Origin: Welwitschia mirabilis | Lineage: Eukaryota; Gnetophyta; Gnetopsida; Welwitschiales | Length of the DNA: 23,116 nucleotides | Direction of reading: 5' to 3' | Assembly: GCA_051453625.1 (NCBI GenBank) | Contig: JBOZIK010000001.1 | Coordinates: forward strand, 91,814,295-91,837,410 | Shown here: in pieces, positions 9,111-19,230 of the stretch | How positions within the stretch are numbered: the first letter of the stretch is position 1 | Layout of the letters: each line of letters opens with the position of its first letter | Made by a program: the position numbers and the translations under genes | Notes under the pieces: model-generated | Seen by the model: only the letters and a program-made list of their open reading frames with translations | Databases searched by the model: none | Told to the model about the DNA's origin: nothing

Positions 9111-10600
9111 TATTATAGATGACATCAAAAATAAGATAGGACAATGAAAGATTACTTTTATGTCTTACATGATTGGTGGTGGTTCTAAACAAAAATTTAG
9201 CAATGTTAAAAGGTTGATTTTCTTGGATAACTCTAATAAGGCCTAGGTTATTGCTATAGGCATCTGTGACATGATATGTGAGTAGGACATTATTAACGAT
9301 AAAACAAAAGAAAGCAAGTTTATTTTTAAACAAGAATTTGCAAGATAAAGCTCCTTATTTATTAGGTGCATATTTTACATCTAAATTATAACAATAATAT
9401 TTTAGAGTTTTAAGTAGAATAAATGGAGATGCTTTAAATGTACCACTTATAAAACAACCTCAAAATCAACTAAAAAAATTGAAAAAGAAGTGTAGTGTAT
9501 ATGAGAATGAATTACCTAGGTGTCTTCATCATTAAATGAAAGATTTTTATAAAATTTAAGCATCTATGTAGGGTAGTAGAATGCACTGACATGTTCTAGC
9601 AAGTAGTTTCCTCCTTTAGTTTTTTATCCTTACTACGTAGAATGAAGCATACATATTCAAAAATAAACCAAAAATTCCTTTTCTATGAAGGCTTCTTATC
9701 TATCACTTATTTTTCCCAAAAAATAAAAATAGAACTAAGAAGAAATAGAAGAAATTTAGAGAGGAGGATAGAGAGAAAGTAAAAAAACTTAATGCTAGTG
9801 TTGAAAGCTAAAATAGAAATGAAATTTGTGAGATAGATTTTAAAAGATGGACTAAAAAATAAATGAAGTAGACTTACCCTATGATACAATGAGGTAAAAG
9901 ATGCACATAGAGACTGTGATAGAAAGATCAATGTAGGAAGAGAAGAAATAATAGTATTATTAGTGGAGGCAAGCCACAGTAGTAGCTATTTGCAAGAAAA
10001 TCATATGCAGTTTTATTGAGGGCTAGAAGATGACATGCAAGGAGGATCTACCAAGCAGGACTAGTGAATAAATGCAATGGATTTCATGTTTTTTAAGAAA
10101 TGAGGATAAACGATGAATATAAGATTACCTAATTTCATTAATGGCTTGAATTTATTGGTCATGGATTATGGTAAGAATTAAAGGATTATTTCACAATAAA
10201 CACAATTGTGTTTTCAGTTGTATTGTTTGATAGAATGCAATGGTGAAATTAGAAAAGTAAATGAATGAAACAAATGTGGAATACAATAGGAAATAAGACT
10301 TTATCATAATCCTTATGAAATAAAAATACAAGATATCTAAGTTAATTACCTTTTTATTAAAATCTTTTGTAAATTTTATTTTTTATTTAAATGAATCAAA
10401 ATTTCACAAAAGTAAGATATTCATTAAGTGAACTCATAAAAATCCTAAAAAATCAATTAAAAAATTCTCAAGTATAAATGTTAAGAAAAGTATGCATAAT
10501 AAAATATCTAACTCCTACATTTTCTTTCAATAATTTATCTTTTCTATGATTACAGTGTTCTAATATTTTATTCCAATAGAGATAAGCATGTTGTTTCTTG
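9111..10600. other. Unassigned AT-rich stretch
   Basis: No protein similarity recognised in any frame and no LTR match elsewhere in the window. A purine-rich plus strand (gaagaaatagaagaaatttagagaggaggatag and similar) runs from about 9718 to 9960. The remainder is low-complexity A/T-rich sequence. Open frames here have no support beyond chance. Confidence 0.4.
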
Positions 10601-10614
10601 AACAAATCAGTTTT

Positions 10615-10744
10615 GCATTATTAGTGAGCATTTATAACCTTAATGTAATTGATCATGTCATAAGTAGATCATTAGGGCTACATTACAAGTGAGTGTCCAT
10701 AGCCCTAATGTAGTTAACTAAACACAATAAATTGATCTAAGATA
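10615..10744. repeat. Two tandem 65-bp direct repeats
   Basis: Unit 1 (10615-10679) and unit 2 (10680-10744) share the pattern cattanna gtgag…ccnTAATGTAnTTgA, e.g. agtgagcatttataacctta versus agtgagtgtccatagcccta, offset by 65 bases. A perfect hairpin straddles the unit boundary. Confidence 0.7.
10670..10710. repeat. Perfect 11-bp inverted repeat with 19-nt loop
   Basis: cattagggcta (10670-10680) pairs with tagccctaatg (10700-10710) without mismatch. In sequence this decayed, an uninterrupted 11-bp stem with a GGGC core stands out. No T-run follows, so a terminator is not suggested. Confidence 0.7.
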
Positions 10745-11095
10745 AAAGTGCTTTTGGAGAAGAGACATTATATATTCTTTTGATTTTACTTATCATATTC
10801 ATTATGTCTTATGCATATAAAAGGCATCATTAGCTTAATATCTTGAGCTCAATAGCCTAACTAATGAATATCTTATCCCCATAAAATATTTGAAAATAAT
10901 AAAATATGATATGAAATTAGATTCCACCTTTTTCATTTATATTTTCAAAATCAAAGATCTCAAGTAAAATTAACCTTAATAAGATAACTCAAAAATAATC
11001 ATAACTTCTTCTTGAATAATACAAGTGCATTTAAGTTCTATCAAAAATTGCAATTATAAACGATCACTTATTAATGGTCTATTTACTAAAGGCCA
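10745..11095. other. Unassigned AT-rich stretch with a possible promoter
   Basis: No coding similarity. gcatataaaaggcatc at about 10813 is a good TATA-like sequence, and the tandem repeat just upstream could be part of the same LTR of an unidentified element. No partner LTR is in the window, so this remains a guess. Confidence 0.25.
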
Positions 11096-11374
11096 TCAAT
11101 CAAGGTTATTAAGTCTTATAAACTCATTAATGAATAGAAGGGATGGATGATTAGAATGGTTAGTGAAATGGTTTAGAGATGGAATGGTTGTGTGAAAAGG
11201 CTTGAAGGAATGATTGTGTTTAGGATTTTTTGTAAACAAAATATCGTTCAGTGGCATTTGATTTCTTTCAAATTGAAATGTATTACCATAAGAAGATTCA
11301 ATGGCATACGAAGAGGAAGATTTAGAAATGTTATGGTTATAAGGCTCAAAATAACTATTATCTAGAGAGGACAT
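11096..11374 (-). CDS. Short uncharacterised ORF, Ser/Asn/His-rich, doubtful
   Basis: A 92-codon open frame starting MSSLDNSYFEPYNHN and ending FIRLNNLD. Composition is Asn, Ser, His and Phe rich with no signal peptide, membrane segment or known motif. It is open without decay-type stops, unusual for this window. On the minus strand it starts 145 bases downstream of the end of LTR copy C, so it could be the first exon or ORF of an element whose 5' LTR is copy C. It shows no clear similarity to the acidic ORF N-terminus. It may equally be chance. Confidence 0.25.
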   Translation of the reverse strand: MSSLDNSYFEPYNHNISKSSSSYAIESSYGNTFQFERNQMPLNDILFTKNPKHNHSFKPFHTTIPSLNHFTNHSNHPSLLFINEFIRLNNLD

Positions 11375-12262
11375 AGAAAGAATAACATTTTCATGGGATG
11401 ACTATACATAGAAGTGTAAAAATTTCAAAAGGATGTTTAAAGTGTAAACAGTAGAGCCTAAACATTTGAAATCAAATATTATACAAAGCTTAAAATGGTT
11501 ATAAGAGGATGTTGCGGTATGTATTTATGCAGTCATTTACATTCTTAATCAGATTTTGTTAATCATAAACATTTACACAGATACACACACTCATATAGGT
11601 AGGAGTAAACCCAAATATCATAATCCATCGGAAGCACTAGGCAAGAAGTTAGAGAATTGATTTCAAGCAAAGTATTTTTGTATTTTCAATTTAGATTCAT
11701 GAAAATAAAGAAATAATGCAAGAAACAATGCAAAGTAAACATGCTAATTAAATGTAAATGTAAGCTACTCTAAATGCAATATCCATCCAACTGCCAAATC
11801 TTCCTACCACAAAGATTGATCTTGCATAACCTAGATCAATTAAGAAAACTATCACTAACCCTAACCAACGTAAGCTATTAGGTACATTAAATAAAATATG
11901 GAAAACATGTAATGATTAAGCTATGAAATGTAAAATACAATATAATGCAAATACTAAACTAATTATTTCAACCTTAACAAATGTTGTCCTCATGATCTAT
12001 ATCAACCTTAAAGCTGTCTTGAAATCATAACCAACATAAACCATAAGGGAGATGCACAAGAATATATAAATGAAAAATAAATTTTTATTACATTTGCACC
12101 AATACCATTGTTATAAAGTAGTAGTACCTTAATGAAGGACACACAACCTGATACCAAGGAAGATCCTTCTTTGCAATAATGGATGGATCTCTTACCCTTT
12201 AATCTCCTATTATGAGATTTTCAAGTTTCAAAGAAGATAAAAGTTAGAGTAAGGGCAAGGCG

Positions 12263-12272
12263 GTATTTATTA
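12263..12272 (-). promoter_or_regulatory. TATA-like box of LTR copy C
   Basis: Minus strand reads TAATAAATACCG, aligned with TATAAATA in copy B and TAATAAATACC in copy E, with a hairpin motif starting about 117 bp upstream at 12388. Confidence 0.45.
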
Positions 12273-12676
12273 TAATAAGACATTCTAATAATAGAAAACC
12301 TAATAGTTATAATATAAACCCTGATACATAGAAAGTGCATGACACATTACAAAAGTGAGGTAAAGTTTGGTGCATTGACTAAAAATAGTTGTCATCTTGA
12401 CTATCATCGAGACGATGGTAGGGCTAATGAAACATCAAGAGAGGTCTCTTTATTAGCTTCTATATTTAGTCTAATCAGCATCCTTATCAGCTTTATCTAG
12501 TTTTTCATTTAGATCATGAAGTGGATGATAAGCTTCTAAGATCTTTACTTAATCAAGTTAACTTCTCTAATCATTAATTCCTTCTTAGAATGTAAAGTAT
12601 CAAAAATATCTAAAATTCCTTCAGATATTTTAGTTAGTGCACATTTTTGTCGTTTTCTCTTTGACTCTCAATAATA

Positions 12677-12729
12677 NNNNNNNNNNNNNNNNNNNNNNNN
12701 NNNNNNNNNNNNNNNNNNNNNNNNNNNNN
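12677..12729. other. Assembly gap, 53 N
   Basis: A run of 53 N within the distal end of LTR copy C. The non-round length suggests a sized gap. Confidence 0.95.
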
Positions 12730-12755
12730 CTATCAAAAATATAATTTAGCATCAT

Positions 12756-13293
12756 AACATAACTCTTAACTTGATGTTATTAGTCCTTAATAAAGTATGT
12801 GAACAACTATAATTGTGATTCAATTTGACTAAGAAAAAAATTAACTAAGGAAATCTAGATTAAGTTCAAAAATTTTATTATGCAAGATCAAATATCAAAA
12901 TATGATAAACTAAATGTTTTATCATAGTAGAGAATGTGTCTATTCAATTATCTTGTGTATCATCTAGATGGTTATGGAGATAATTAGTTTTAAAAAATTA
13001 TACTATAAAATCAGGTTCCTATAATCATGCTCATCAGAAAATAAGATTAAAACACTTACTAGTGCATTAGCTTCTCACTTAAAACATTTATTATGTCAAA
13101 GTAATAAAGATTGAATATCATAACAAAAAGAATTATCATAAGATATTCCATAATAACTTAGATAAATGATGTGCATGTATAATTAGAAAAAGTAATAACT
13201 CAAAAATAATATCCATTAATCAAACATATAGTTTTGAAGCACAATCCACAAGGGTAAATACATAAAAAATAATCATAACATTATTTTCTTATC
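12756..13293. other. Unassigned AT-rich stretch
   Basis: No coding trace recognised. A weak hairpin-motif fragment (tatcatctagatgg, about 12957-12971) is the only link to the repeat family. Confidence 0.35.
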
Positions 13294-13334
13294 NNNNNNN
13301 NNNNNNNNNNNNNNNNNNNNNNNNNNNNNNNNNN
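13294..13334. other. Assembly gap, 41 N
   Basis: Run of 41 N, in AT-rich noncoding sequence. Confidence 0.95.
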
Positions 13335-13430
13335 CCTACAACTATTGTATTATTAAGTACATGATTTACTAATTAATATCCATAATGCATATCACTCAAA
13401 TAATAGATGATCATAATTAGACTAGTAAAT

Positions 13431-13432
13431 TA

Positions 13433-13463
<31 letters not shown>

Positions 13464-13476
13464 ATATGTATATATA
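13431..13476. repeat. (TA)n / (TGTATATA)n microsatellite
   Basis: Ten TA units (13431-13450) followed by three TGTATATA units (13451-13474) and a residual TA. A simple repeat expanding from a TA array with periodic A-to-G change. Confidence 0.95.
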
Positions 13477-13540
13477 AAATGAAAATTTAAAAATGACCCT
13501 CAAAATTTCTACTCAAAATGATTTTTAAAAAAATTTGAAA

Positions 13541-13595
13541 AGTATGTCCTACTCCTTTCCCTCCCCCTTAATCCCCCCTAAATCCCTTCCTTTAA
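13541..13595. repeat. Pyrimidine-rich tract
   Basis: The plus strand has cctttccctcccccttaa followed by tccccccctaaatcccttcc-like sequence, i.e. a G-rich polypurine tract on the minus strand. It could be a minus-strand polypurine tract of an element, but no LTR start is recognisable beside it. Confidence 0.4.
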
Positions 13596-13621
13596 TAGTA
13601 AATCATTACATCTAGTGTTGC

Positions 13622-13631
13622 NNNNNNNNNN
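13622..13631. other. Assembly gap, 10 N
   Basis: Run of 10 N. Confidence 0.95.
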
Positions 13632-13660
13632 AAAATGCAAGTTAAGTAAAAAAATCAATT

Positions 13661-13740
13661 AGGCCTAGGAGCAGTAGTCTTTATGTGAAGAAAAACAAGT
13701 GGGCCTAGGAGCAATAGTCTTTGTGTAAAAGAATGGTCAG
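13661..13740. repeat. Two tandem 40-bp direct repeats
   Basis: Both units contain GGCCTAGGAGCA(G/A)TAGTCTTT(A/G)TGTGAA-like sequence, at 13661-13700 and 13701-13740. Each includes the palindromic core GGCCTAGG. The first ~27 bases of each unit are nearly identical and the rest diverged. Confidence 0.8.
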
Positions 13741-14400
13741 AAATAGTCAAAAAATAATAAAAATGAAAGAGATAATTCTTAAAACATCTCAATTTATTAT
13801 CCTATATGTCATCTGAATGATGAGAATTTTTAAAAGATCAAAAAAATGAAAGCATTAGTAGAATAAGTTAGGTTGAGATGGAATCATGGAGGTTTTAGAA
13901 AGTTTTCAAAAGGTCCAAAATATGGGAACGACTAAGAATCATGATGAATAAGGCATAATAAAGGAGGTAAATTTTGGGATGAACTTAAGGTAAAAGAAAG
14001 AAGTATCAGGATAAGGTGATGATAATGTACCAAGTTAAGGAAGATTCTAAAATGTGCACTAAACTTACAATCATTGAGAAATACGATGTGTTAAAAACTC
14101 AAAAAAAAGATTAAAGGACTAAACTTGAAAAGATATTAAAATAACACATAGGAAAAATTATCATAAACTAAATAAATATAATTTACTAAAAGAAAATAAA
14201 CTCCTATAAAGAAAAACTATGATTGAAAATGAAAATCAATAAGAAAACTACTAAATGATCAAGTCCTAAGTATTCATGATGAAAACCTATAAAAATGACT
14301 TTGAAATACCAAATAAATTAACTAAAGGAAAACAAAACAAAAATGGGCAACTAAAAACATGAAGAAGATTTTGTACTTATCCTAAACTTTAACCTAACAA
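13741..14400. other. Unassigned AT-rich stretch
   Basis: No coding trace. One truncated hairpin motif (ttatcctatatgtcatctgaatgatgag, 13797-13824) lies near its start. If the polypurine tract at 14402 is real, the stretch from 14399 downward could be an LTR beginning TGTTAGG, but no second copy is in the window. Confidence 0.3.
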
Positions 14401-14401
14401 A

Positions 14402-14412
14402 CCCCCTTGGAA
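14402..14412 (-). other. Possible minus-strand polypurine tract
   Basis: The minus strand reads CCAAGGGGG followed by TTTGTTAGG. A short G-rich run followed within a few bases by TG is the usual arrangement of a polypurine tract and LTR start. It lies downstream of the third acidic-ORF copy on the same strand. Only position and composition support it. Confidence 0.3.
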
Positions 14413-15539
14413 GTAATCATAAAATCACTTGATTAATAATGCATGACATAATGTAGAGAAATCTCATAAAGTATCACTCGAATAGGTAGTGATTATGATA
14501 ATGCCAAGTATATCTAATGTTCTTAAACAATGAATGATAAGAATCCTTAAAAGTAAAGTGATCATATAGGAATACTATAGACTCAATAAGTCTAGGAAAT
14601 AAGCAATGCCTCTAAAGACACTAGAAACATCACTAATCCTTTAGCCTCATAGTATCTATTATTAATCCATAATGAGGGAAGTGCAACCACAGTCAGAGAA
14701 GTAAGAACCTATGAAGCATGGCCAACTAACTCCTTAGTAGAGTTCCCATAGCTACGAATACTGCCAAACATTTTTCTCAAGAAAATTTACCTTGATGTAG
14801 TAGGACATGATTGTAACCATGTATTCAGCACAGAAATAATGAATCATGATCTTTATTCTTCTTCTTATTTTTGTTTTTTAATTTTATTTCTAAAATATAA
14901 ATAAATAAGTTCCACATGATCACATACTCTTAAAGATAAAGGTATAAAAAAAATAGATGCAAAACAAGGAAGAACACCCTCAAACAACTAGAGACTCATA
15001 CCATTAAGAGAGAACATAAAAAACCTAATCATCTTCCTTTAAAATGACTTTCATAGACATACAAATGTCTGAAGATTGGGTGAATCCAATCTTATCACTT
15101 TAAAATGCCTAAGTGAAAGACCACTAATCATAATAACTTCATAAAGTGAGACATAAGTCAAGTTAAAGCTGATCAAGTAATAACATGATATCCATCAAAG
15201 GAATTAACTAAGAAAGGATTCAGACAATGGTAGGAGGACTTTTAAGACAAGGGCTTCTATCATGTTTAAGGTATGATGACTTATATATTTTTAATCTTAA
15301 TCCATTGTTTAAATTTCTCTAGTGTTTAAATCATAATCTCAACTAAGCCATTAAAATGTACTTTATATAAAAGATAAGAATCTAACCATCTAGAGGTTAG
15401 CTTATTGTGTAAAATAAAAATAAAAATAATAGACAAAAACATAACAACATAAAATAAAAAGAAAATACCAAAGCAAACTAAAAATAAGTTTTATTTAAAT
15501 TCAACATTTTATTTAAAATAAAGAAAAATAAATGTTTAT
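14413..15539 (-). other. 3' noncoding region of element 2
   Basis: Positions 15030-15190 match positions 70-220 downstream of ORF copy 1 (shared gaatccaatcttatcact and tgatcaagtaat). The rest is AT-rich without recognisable coding sequence. Confidence 0.45.
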
Positions 15540-15946
15540 TTCCTAAGGGTAGGGTCCTAGGGTATTGCACTTTCTTGGAAAAATGGGGACCAAACCAAAT
15601 ATAAACCAATTGATAAAACATAAAATGTACACAATCATTCTTCAGTAAACTCAATCGGAGGTAAAAATAATAAAAGGATAAAACTTTAATAGTAAATATT
15701 TTATAATATAAATAAGAGATGAAGCAGTGATAAATTCCATTTAAAAATAATCTCGTATTAAAATGACATAAATCATGATTATGATTACATAATGCATGTA
15801 AGGAAATACTCAAAGAAAAGATCCTAGAAGTTTTTGAAGGCTCTCTAGATTTTTTAGTTAGATCAAGAAGCTTTCTAACATTCAACTTAAGATATTGATT
15901 TTTATTAATTAGGTAAGGATTTTTTCAATTAACATGGCTAAATATA

Positions 15947-15964
15947 NNNNNNNNNNNNNNNNNN
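15947..15964. other. Assembly gap, 18 N
   Basis: Run of 18 N within the C-terminal domain of ORF copy 3; it lies where copies 1 and 2 read …ISYLAT and the following Lys-rich segment. Confidence 0.95.
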
Positions 15965-16744
15965 TTATTAGCAACATAAAAAATGAAAAATTCATATAAG
16001 TCATGGAAAAACAATCTCTTATGAAATTCATGATGTAAAGAATTTAAAACATATATTCCATTTAATAATTAATATTAAACATGGGAGACATTAATGGTAC
16101 TAGTAGGGATCTAAGCATTTTAAGAAAACTTATTAGGATGATTGATTAAGGTAGGTTTAATATATTGATGAAGCTCCTTAAGATTCAATTATAATTATAG
16201 ATTAGAATCAAGAAGATAAGTTTTACCCCAATTTAGAATTCCAAGATATCTCAATTCTTGCTTCTAAAAAGAGTAATCATTAAAAGCATAAAGTAAATTA
16301 GCCTTTATAAAAGAGGAAAAGAAGTTACTTTGAGTTTTACATGGAGTTTTTAAGGAAAAAGTTGATATATTTTAGGAATAGAGTTCTCAAGGTTATTTGT
16401 TTCATTAAAATCAAGAAGAGGGATGTGATTTGAAGAATTACATAAATGTTCTAATGGAAGAGATGGAAAAATGTTATCATTATCAAGATTACAATGTAAT
16501 GCAGAAGTAGAAGTAGAAGGAGGGATGTTATTTATTGTGTTATATAAAAGAACATACCAAAAGGGATAAAGAAACATATGTAAAATCTTTATGTTTAGTT
16601 ATTTCATTGGAAGGTATAAGTCTATTCTCCATTAAGTTTGGTTGATTTTCATTAGGTTCTTCATTAGTTGTCTTCTCTTTAATTTTAACCTCATCATTAC
16701 TTTGTTGAATTCTTTATTTACTTTCTTCATTCATTATTATCTTT

Positions 16745-16835
16745 GACAATATCTTCCTCTTATTCATTGTCTTTATCATTATCATTAACTATACCTTCCT
16801 CTTATTTATTGTACTTATTATTGTTTTGATAAGGA
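16745..16835 (-). repeat. Tandem acidic repeat in ORF copy 3
   Basis: The plus strand repeats (a)taccttcctcttatttattg / atatcttcctcttattcattg at about 45-bp spacing. The minus strand encodes units like NK-stop-EEGIVNDND and NE-stop-EEDIVKDNN. In both units the stop falls at the same place, consistent with an ancestral glutamine codon. Confidence 0.6.
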
Positions 16836-17030
16836 TTATTATCATTCTTTAAGTTGGTGGATTCATTAAAAATATCATTAAAAAGTTCATAAAAAGAAAG
16901 GTACTTATTATCTTCATTATGTGATGGAAGATTTTCTGCTATTTCTTGAGTGATTATTTTTCCTCTCTATTGGGTAATTTAGTTAGTTCTAAACTAGGAT
17001 ATTCATTATCTCTCATTGAATTACTATTAT

Positions 17031-17075
17031 TGACTATCATCTAGGACTGTCATCTGGGTGACAAAGATGGATGAC
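17031..17075. repeat. Hairpin motif inside ORF copy 3
   Basis: tgactatcatctaggactgtcatctgggtgacaaagatggatgac carries the same GTCATC … GATGAC arms as the copies in LTRs and leaders. The interval between the flanking shared phrases (tctaaact and tcatatattgg) is about 160 bases here but about 105 in copy 1, so this motif looks inserted relative to the sister copies. Confidence 0.55.
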
Positions 17076-18320
17076 TTCCTTCATTATGTAACTTCTCTAT
17101 TGGTTTTGCTTTATTACCTAAATTCTTCTTTAATATCATATATTGGACTTCTTTTAAATGTTTAACTCCTTCATCCTCATCATAAAATAAGTGAAAACTA
17201 GGAATATGATCTAGTATATCGATATCATTATCATCATCTTCTTACTCATCTTTCTCATCGTTCTATTGCATATCATCATTTTCCAATTCATTAGATTTAT
17301 TATAAGGATAAATGTTATCATTATCTCCATCATGGATTAAAGAATTTTTAGATTTTTCATAAATTAATTCTTTTATTTCAACTTTATTTTTTAATATGAA
17401 GTAAATGGGTTATAATATAGGATATCATGATCTGATAAATAGTTATCTCCATATTATTAAATAATGGAGTTGATTCATTATTTTCCTTCTTTTGTTGTCC
17501 ATCTTCTAATATGTGAAATGTTGTATGTTGATCCATAATTTCATTTTCTACATTAAACCAAGAATTATTATTACTTTTTTTAAGTTTTATTCATTCTTTT
17601 CAAGGTGGGATGTAGTGGGATTACGTTTGAGTTATAAAAGAACCTTGAGATAGTTGATTTTGTAATAAATTTTATCAAAGCATCTCAATTAGATTAACTT
17701 AGTTTTTATTTTAATTTTATAAATTTTTGTAGGTAACTTTTTTCTTATTCTTCATTTCCTCAATTATTATTTTCTTCATTGTAATTTATGGGATATGGAT
17801 CTTCTTTAGTGTAGTAATTCATTGCAAATGGTTTTTCTTTGTAATAGTTCACGGAGATGGTTGAGATTCACTAAAATGATTGTAGGATGTTTTACTAGAT
17901 GAGGTTGAATCCCTAAAATATTGTCAATCATCATTATTATTTTCATAGAAATCTTGAAAAGAAGGATGAAAAAAATAAGAAGGTTAAAAAGAGGGAGGAG
18001 TCTAATTCCTAATCTCAACATCATTTGACATTACCCATCTTCTTTCTACAAATATTTCTCTAAGTGTTCTTTTATTATTATCCTTAGAAATTCTGTTGTT
18101 TCTCCTCCTTTCAGCTCTTCTTTCAACCAATAGTTCACTAACAAGTTTTGTATCATTATTTGTAGAAGTAGATGAAAAGAATGAATAAAAAGAATTCTCA
18201 GTTCTAGGTTCTACATCATTGCTAGGAGGTAAGTTAAAATATTTTTAGTCTTCACATTTCCTTTCTAGCAATTAACTCTTCAACTATAATATTCTCATTT
18301 GAATTAGAGGTTCCTCTCAT

Positions 18321-19018
18321 ATTTGATGCACTAGATGATACTACTTGTTAATTTGGATATTAATGGAGAAGAAGTAAAACAATTTTACTTCTATTCTCTT
18401 ATGTTCAAAACTTCTTTAACAAATTTAGTTCTTGAAATAACATAGAAAAAAATTCAAATCTTGGATTTTCACATACCTAGGATGTGCATACCCTTTTTTT
18501 CCCCTTTAAAGTCAAGTAAGCCTTCTCTGCTATTTTTTCTTAATCTAGCTTTAATCCCTCTAATATTTTCTCTTTTTGATGAATTTAACTTCATCTTTAC
18601 ATGCTTAATAATGTTTCTACAAATGTCATCTCTCTTGTCATCTAAATGATATATCTAGATGAAAAATTATGAAAAATACTAAAAAATAAAAACATAGAAA
18701 AATAGAGTTATAGAAAAATAGATAGAAAGAAAACTAATAGTTCTCTGCCTAAGTTGTTTAAACAATAAAGAAGACAACTAAAAAACCCTAATTTTTAAAG
18801 AAAAGAAAAATACTAGTTTTACAAGATGTCATCTACCATACATCATCTAGATGATGCTAGGGATGACAAGGAATTATTTACAAAATGAAAATTAAAAATT
18901 GTGCAAAGAAGATTTATGGTATATATAGTAAAAATACAATGCTATCGCAAACAAATAACTTGAATTAAAATTCAAACTAGATGTCTGATAATAAAAATCC
19001 TCAAACTCCTTATGTCAT
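18321..19018 (-). other. Leader of element 2 between PBS and ORF
   Basis: No supported ORF. It holds two hairpin motifs (18624-18662 and 18827-18869) and A-rich spacers, the same arrangement as the leader of element 1 (4090-4746), although primary sequence outside the motifs is poorly conserved. Confidence 0.5.
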
Positions 19019-19036
19019 TTCTTGATAAAGGTGCTA
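19019..19036 (-). other. Primer-binding site of element 2, tRNA-Asp type, strongly decayed
   Basis: The minus strand reads TAGCACCTTTATCAAGAA, compared with the tRNA-Asp-type site TGGCGCCGTTGCCGGGGA of Athila-like elements. Most changes are G to A or C to T. It sits three bases from the LTR end (…CAACA, then TCT), as in element 1. The better-preserved site at 4747-4764 supports this identification. Confidence 0.6.
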
Positions 19037-19230
19037 AGATGTTGTGTTGCATATTTATGTACTCATTTACATCCTTAATTAAATCTTGTTAATTAAGGAT
19101 GGAAGTTAAATATTTGCACAAACACATAAACTAGTATAGATGGAAGTTAATCTAAATGTTGAAATCCGTTGAAAACACTAGGCAAGAAGTTAGAGAACTG
19201 ATTTCAAGTAAATTATTTTTGTACTTTCCA

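Larger units (their letters stand above)
11520..12755 (-). repeat. LTR copy C, same family as 4768-5835 and 19040-20810
   Basis: Starts tgttgcggtatg and aligns with 19040 onward through gcactaggcaagaagttagagaa, tcatgaaaataaagaaataatgc, atggaaaacatgtaatgattaagctatg, acataaaccataagg, gcaataatggatggatctcttaccctt and aaaatagttgtcatctt. Identity by eye is about 80-85%. The upper end includes a 53-N gap; ctatcaaaaatata just past it matches ccatcaaaaacata at the end of the LTR near 20800. The sequence beyond its lower end (aaaatggttataagagga) is a poor match to the tRNA-Asp PBS, so it could be either a 3' LTR or a 5' LTR with a very decayed PBS. Confidence 0.75.
15540..18320 (-). pseudogene. Acidic-ORF relic, copy 3 (most complete)
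   Basis: Unrecognised protein of roughly 900 codons. On the minus strand the first ATG of the frame is at 18320 (MRGTSNSNENIIVEELIARK). Then follow ENSFYSFFSSTSTNNDTKLV, SELLVERRAERRRNNRISKD, NKRTLREIFVERR (about 18070), a Ser/Tyr/Phe linker (PSYFFHPSFQDFYENNND), MNYYTKEDPYPINYNEENN (about 17821), acidic segments, ILDHIPSFHLFYDEDEG (about 17210), acidic tandem repeats (16835-16745), a Ser/Thr stretch, then QELRYLGILNWGKTYLLDS (about 16270-16215), GIYVLNSLHHEF and LFFHDLYEFFIFYVAN up to a short gap. The same blocks in the same order are in copies 1 and 2. Several stops are CAA/CAG-type. RTLREIF loosely recalls the start of some plant gypsy Gag proteins, but the Gag core is not present. Confidence 0.55.

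Noticed and set aside
9269-9281. Possible initiator-Met primer-binding site (tgatatgtgag) after a tgtgaca LTR-like end
   Set aside because: Only about 8 of 12 positions match, and a PBS would not be expected after the 3' LTR of the chromovirus relic.
9707-9931. 74-codon minus-strand hydrophobic ORF
   Set aside because: It is the complement of the purine-rich tract, giving Leu/Phe/Ser codons by composition only; no homologue in the window.
13541-13595. Minus-strand polypurine tract marking another LTR
   Set aside because: No LTR start or second copy is recognisable beside it, so it is listed only as a low-confidence tract.
18461-18649. 62-codon plus-strand ORF in the leader of element 2
   Set aside because: It lies opposite to the element's transcription, overlaps a hairpin motif, has hydrophobic composition expected from T-rich sequence, and has no counterpart in the leader of element 1.
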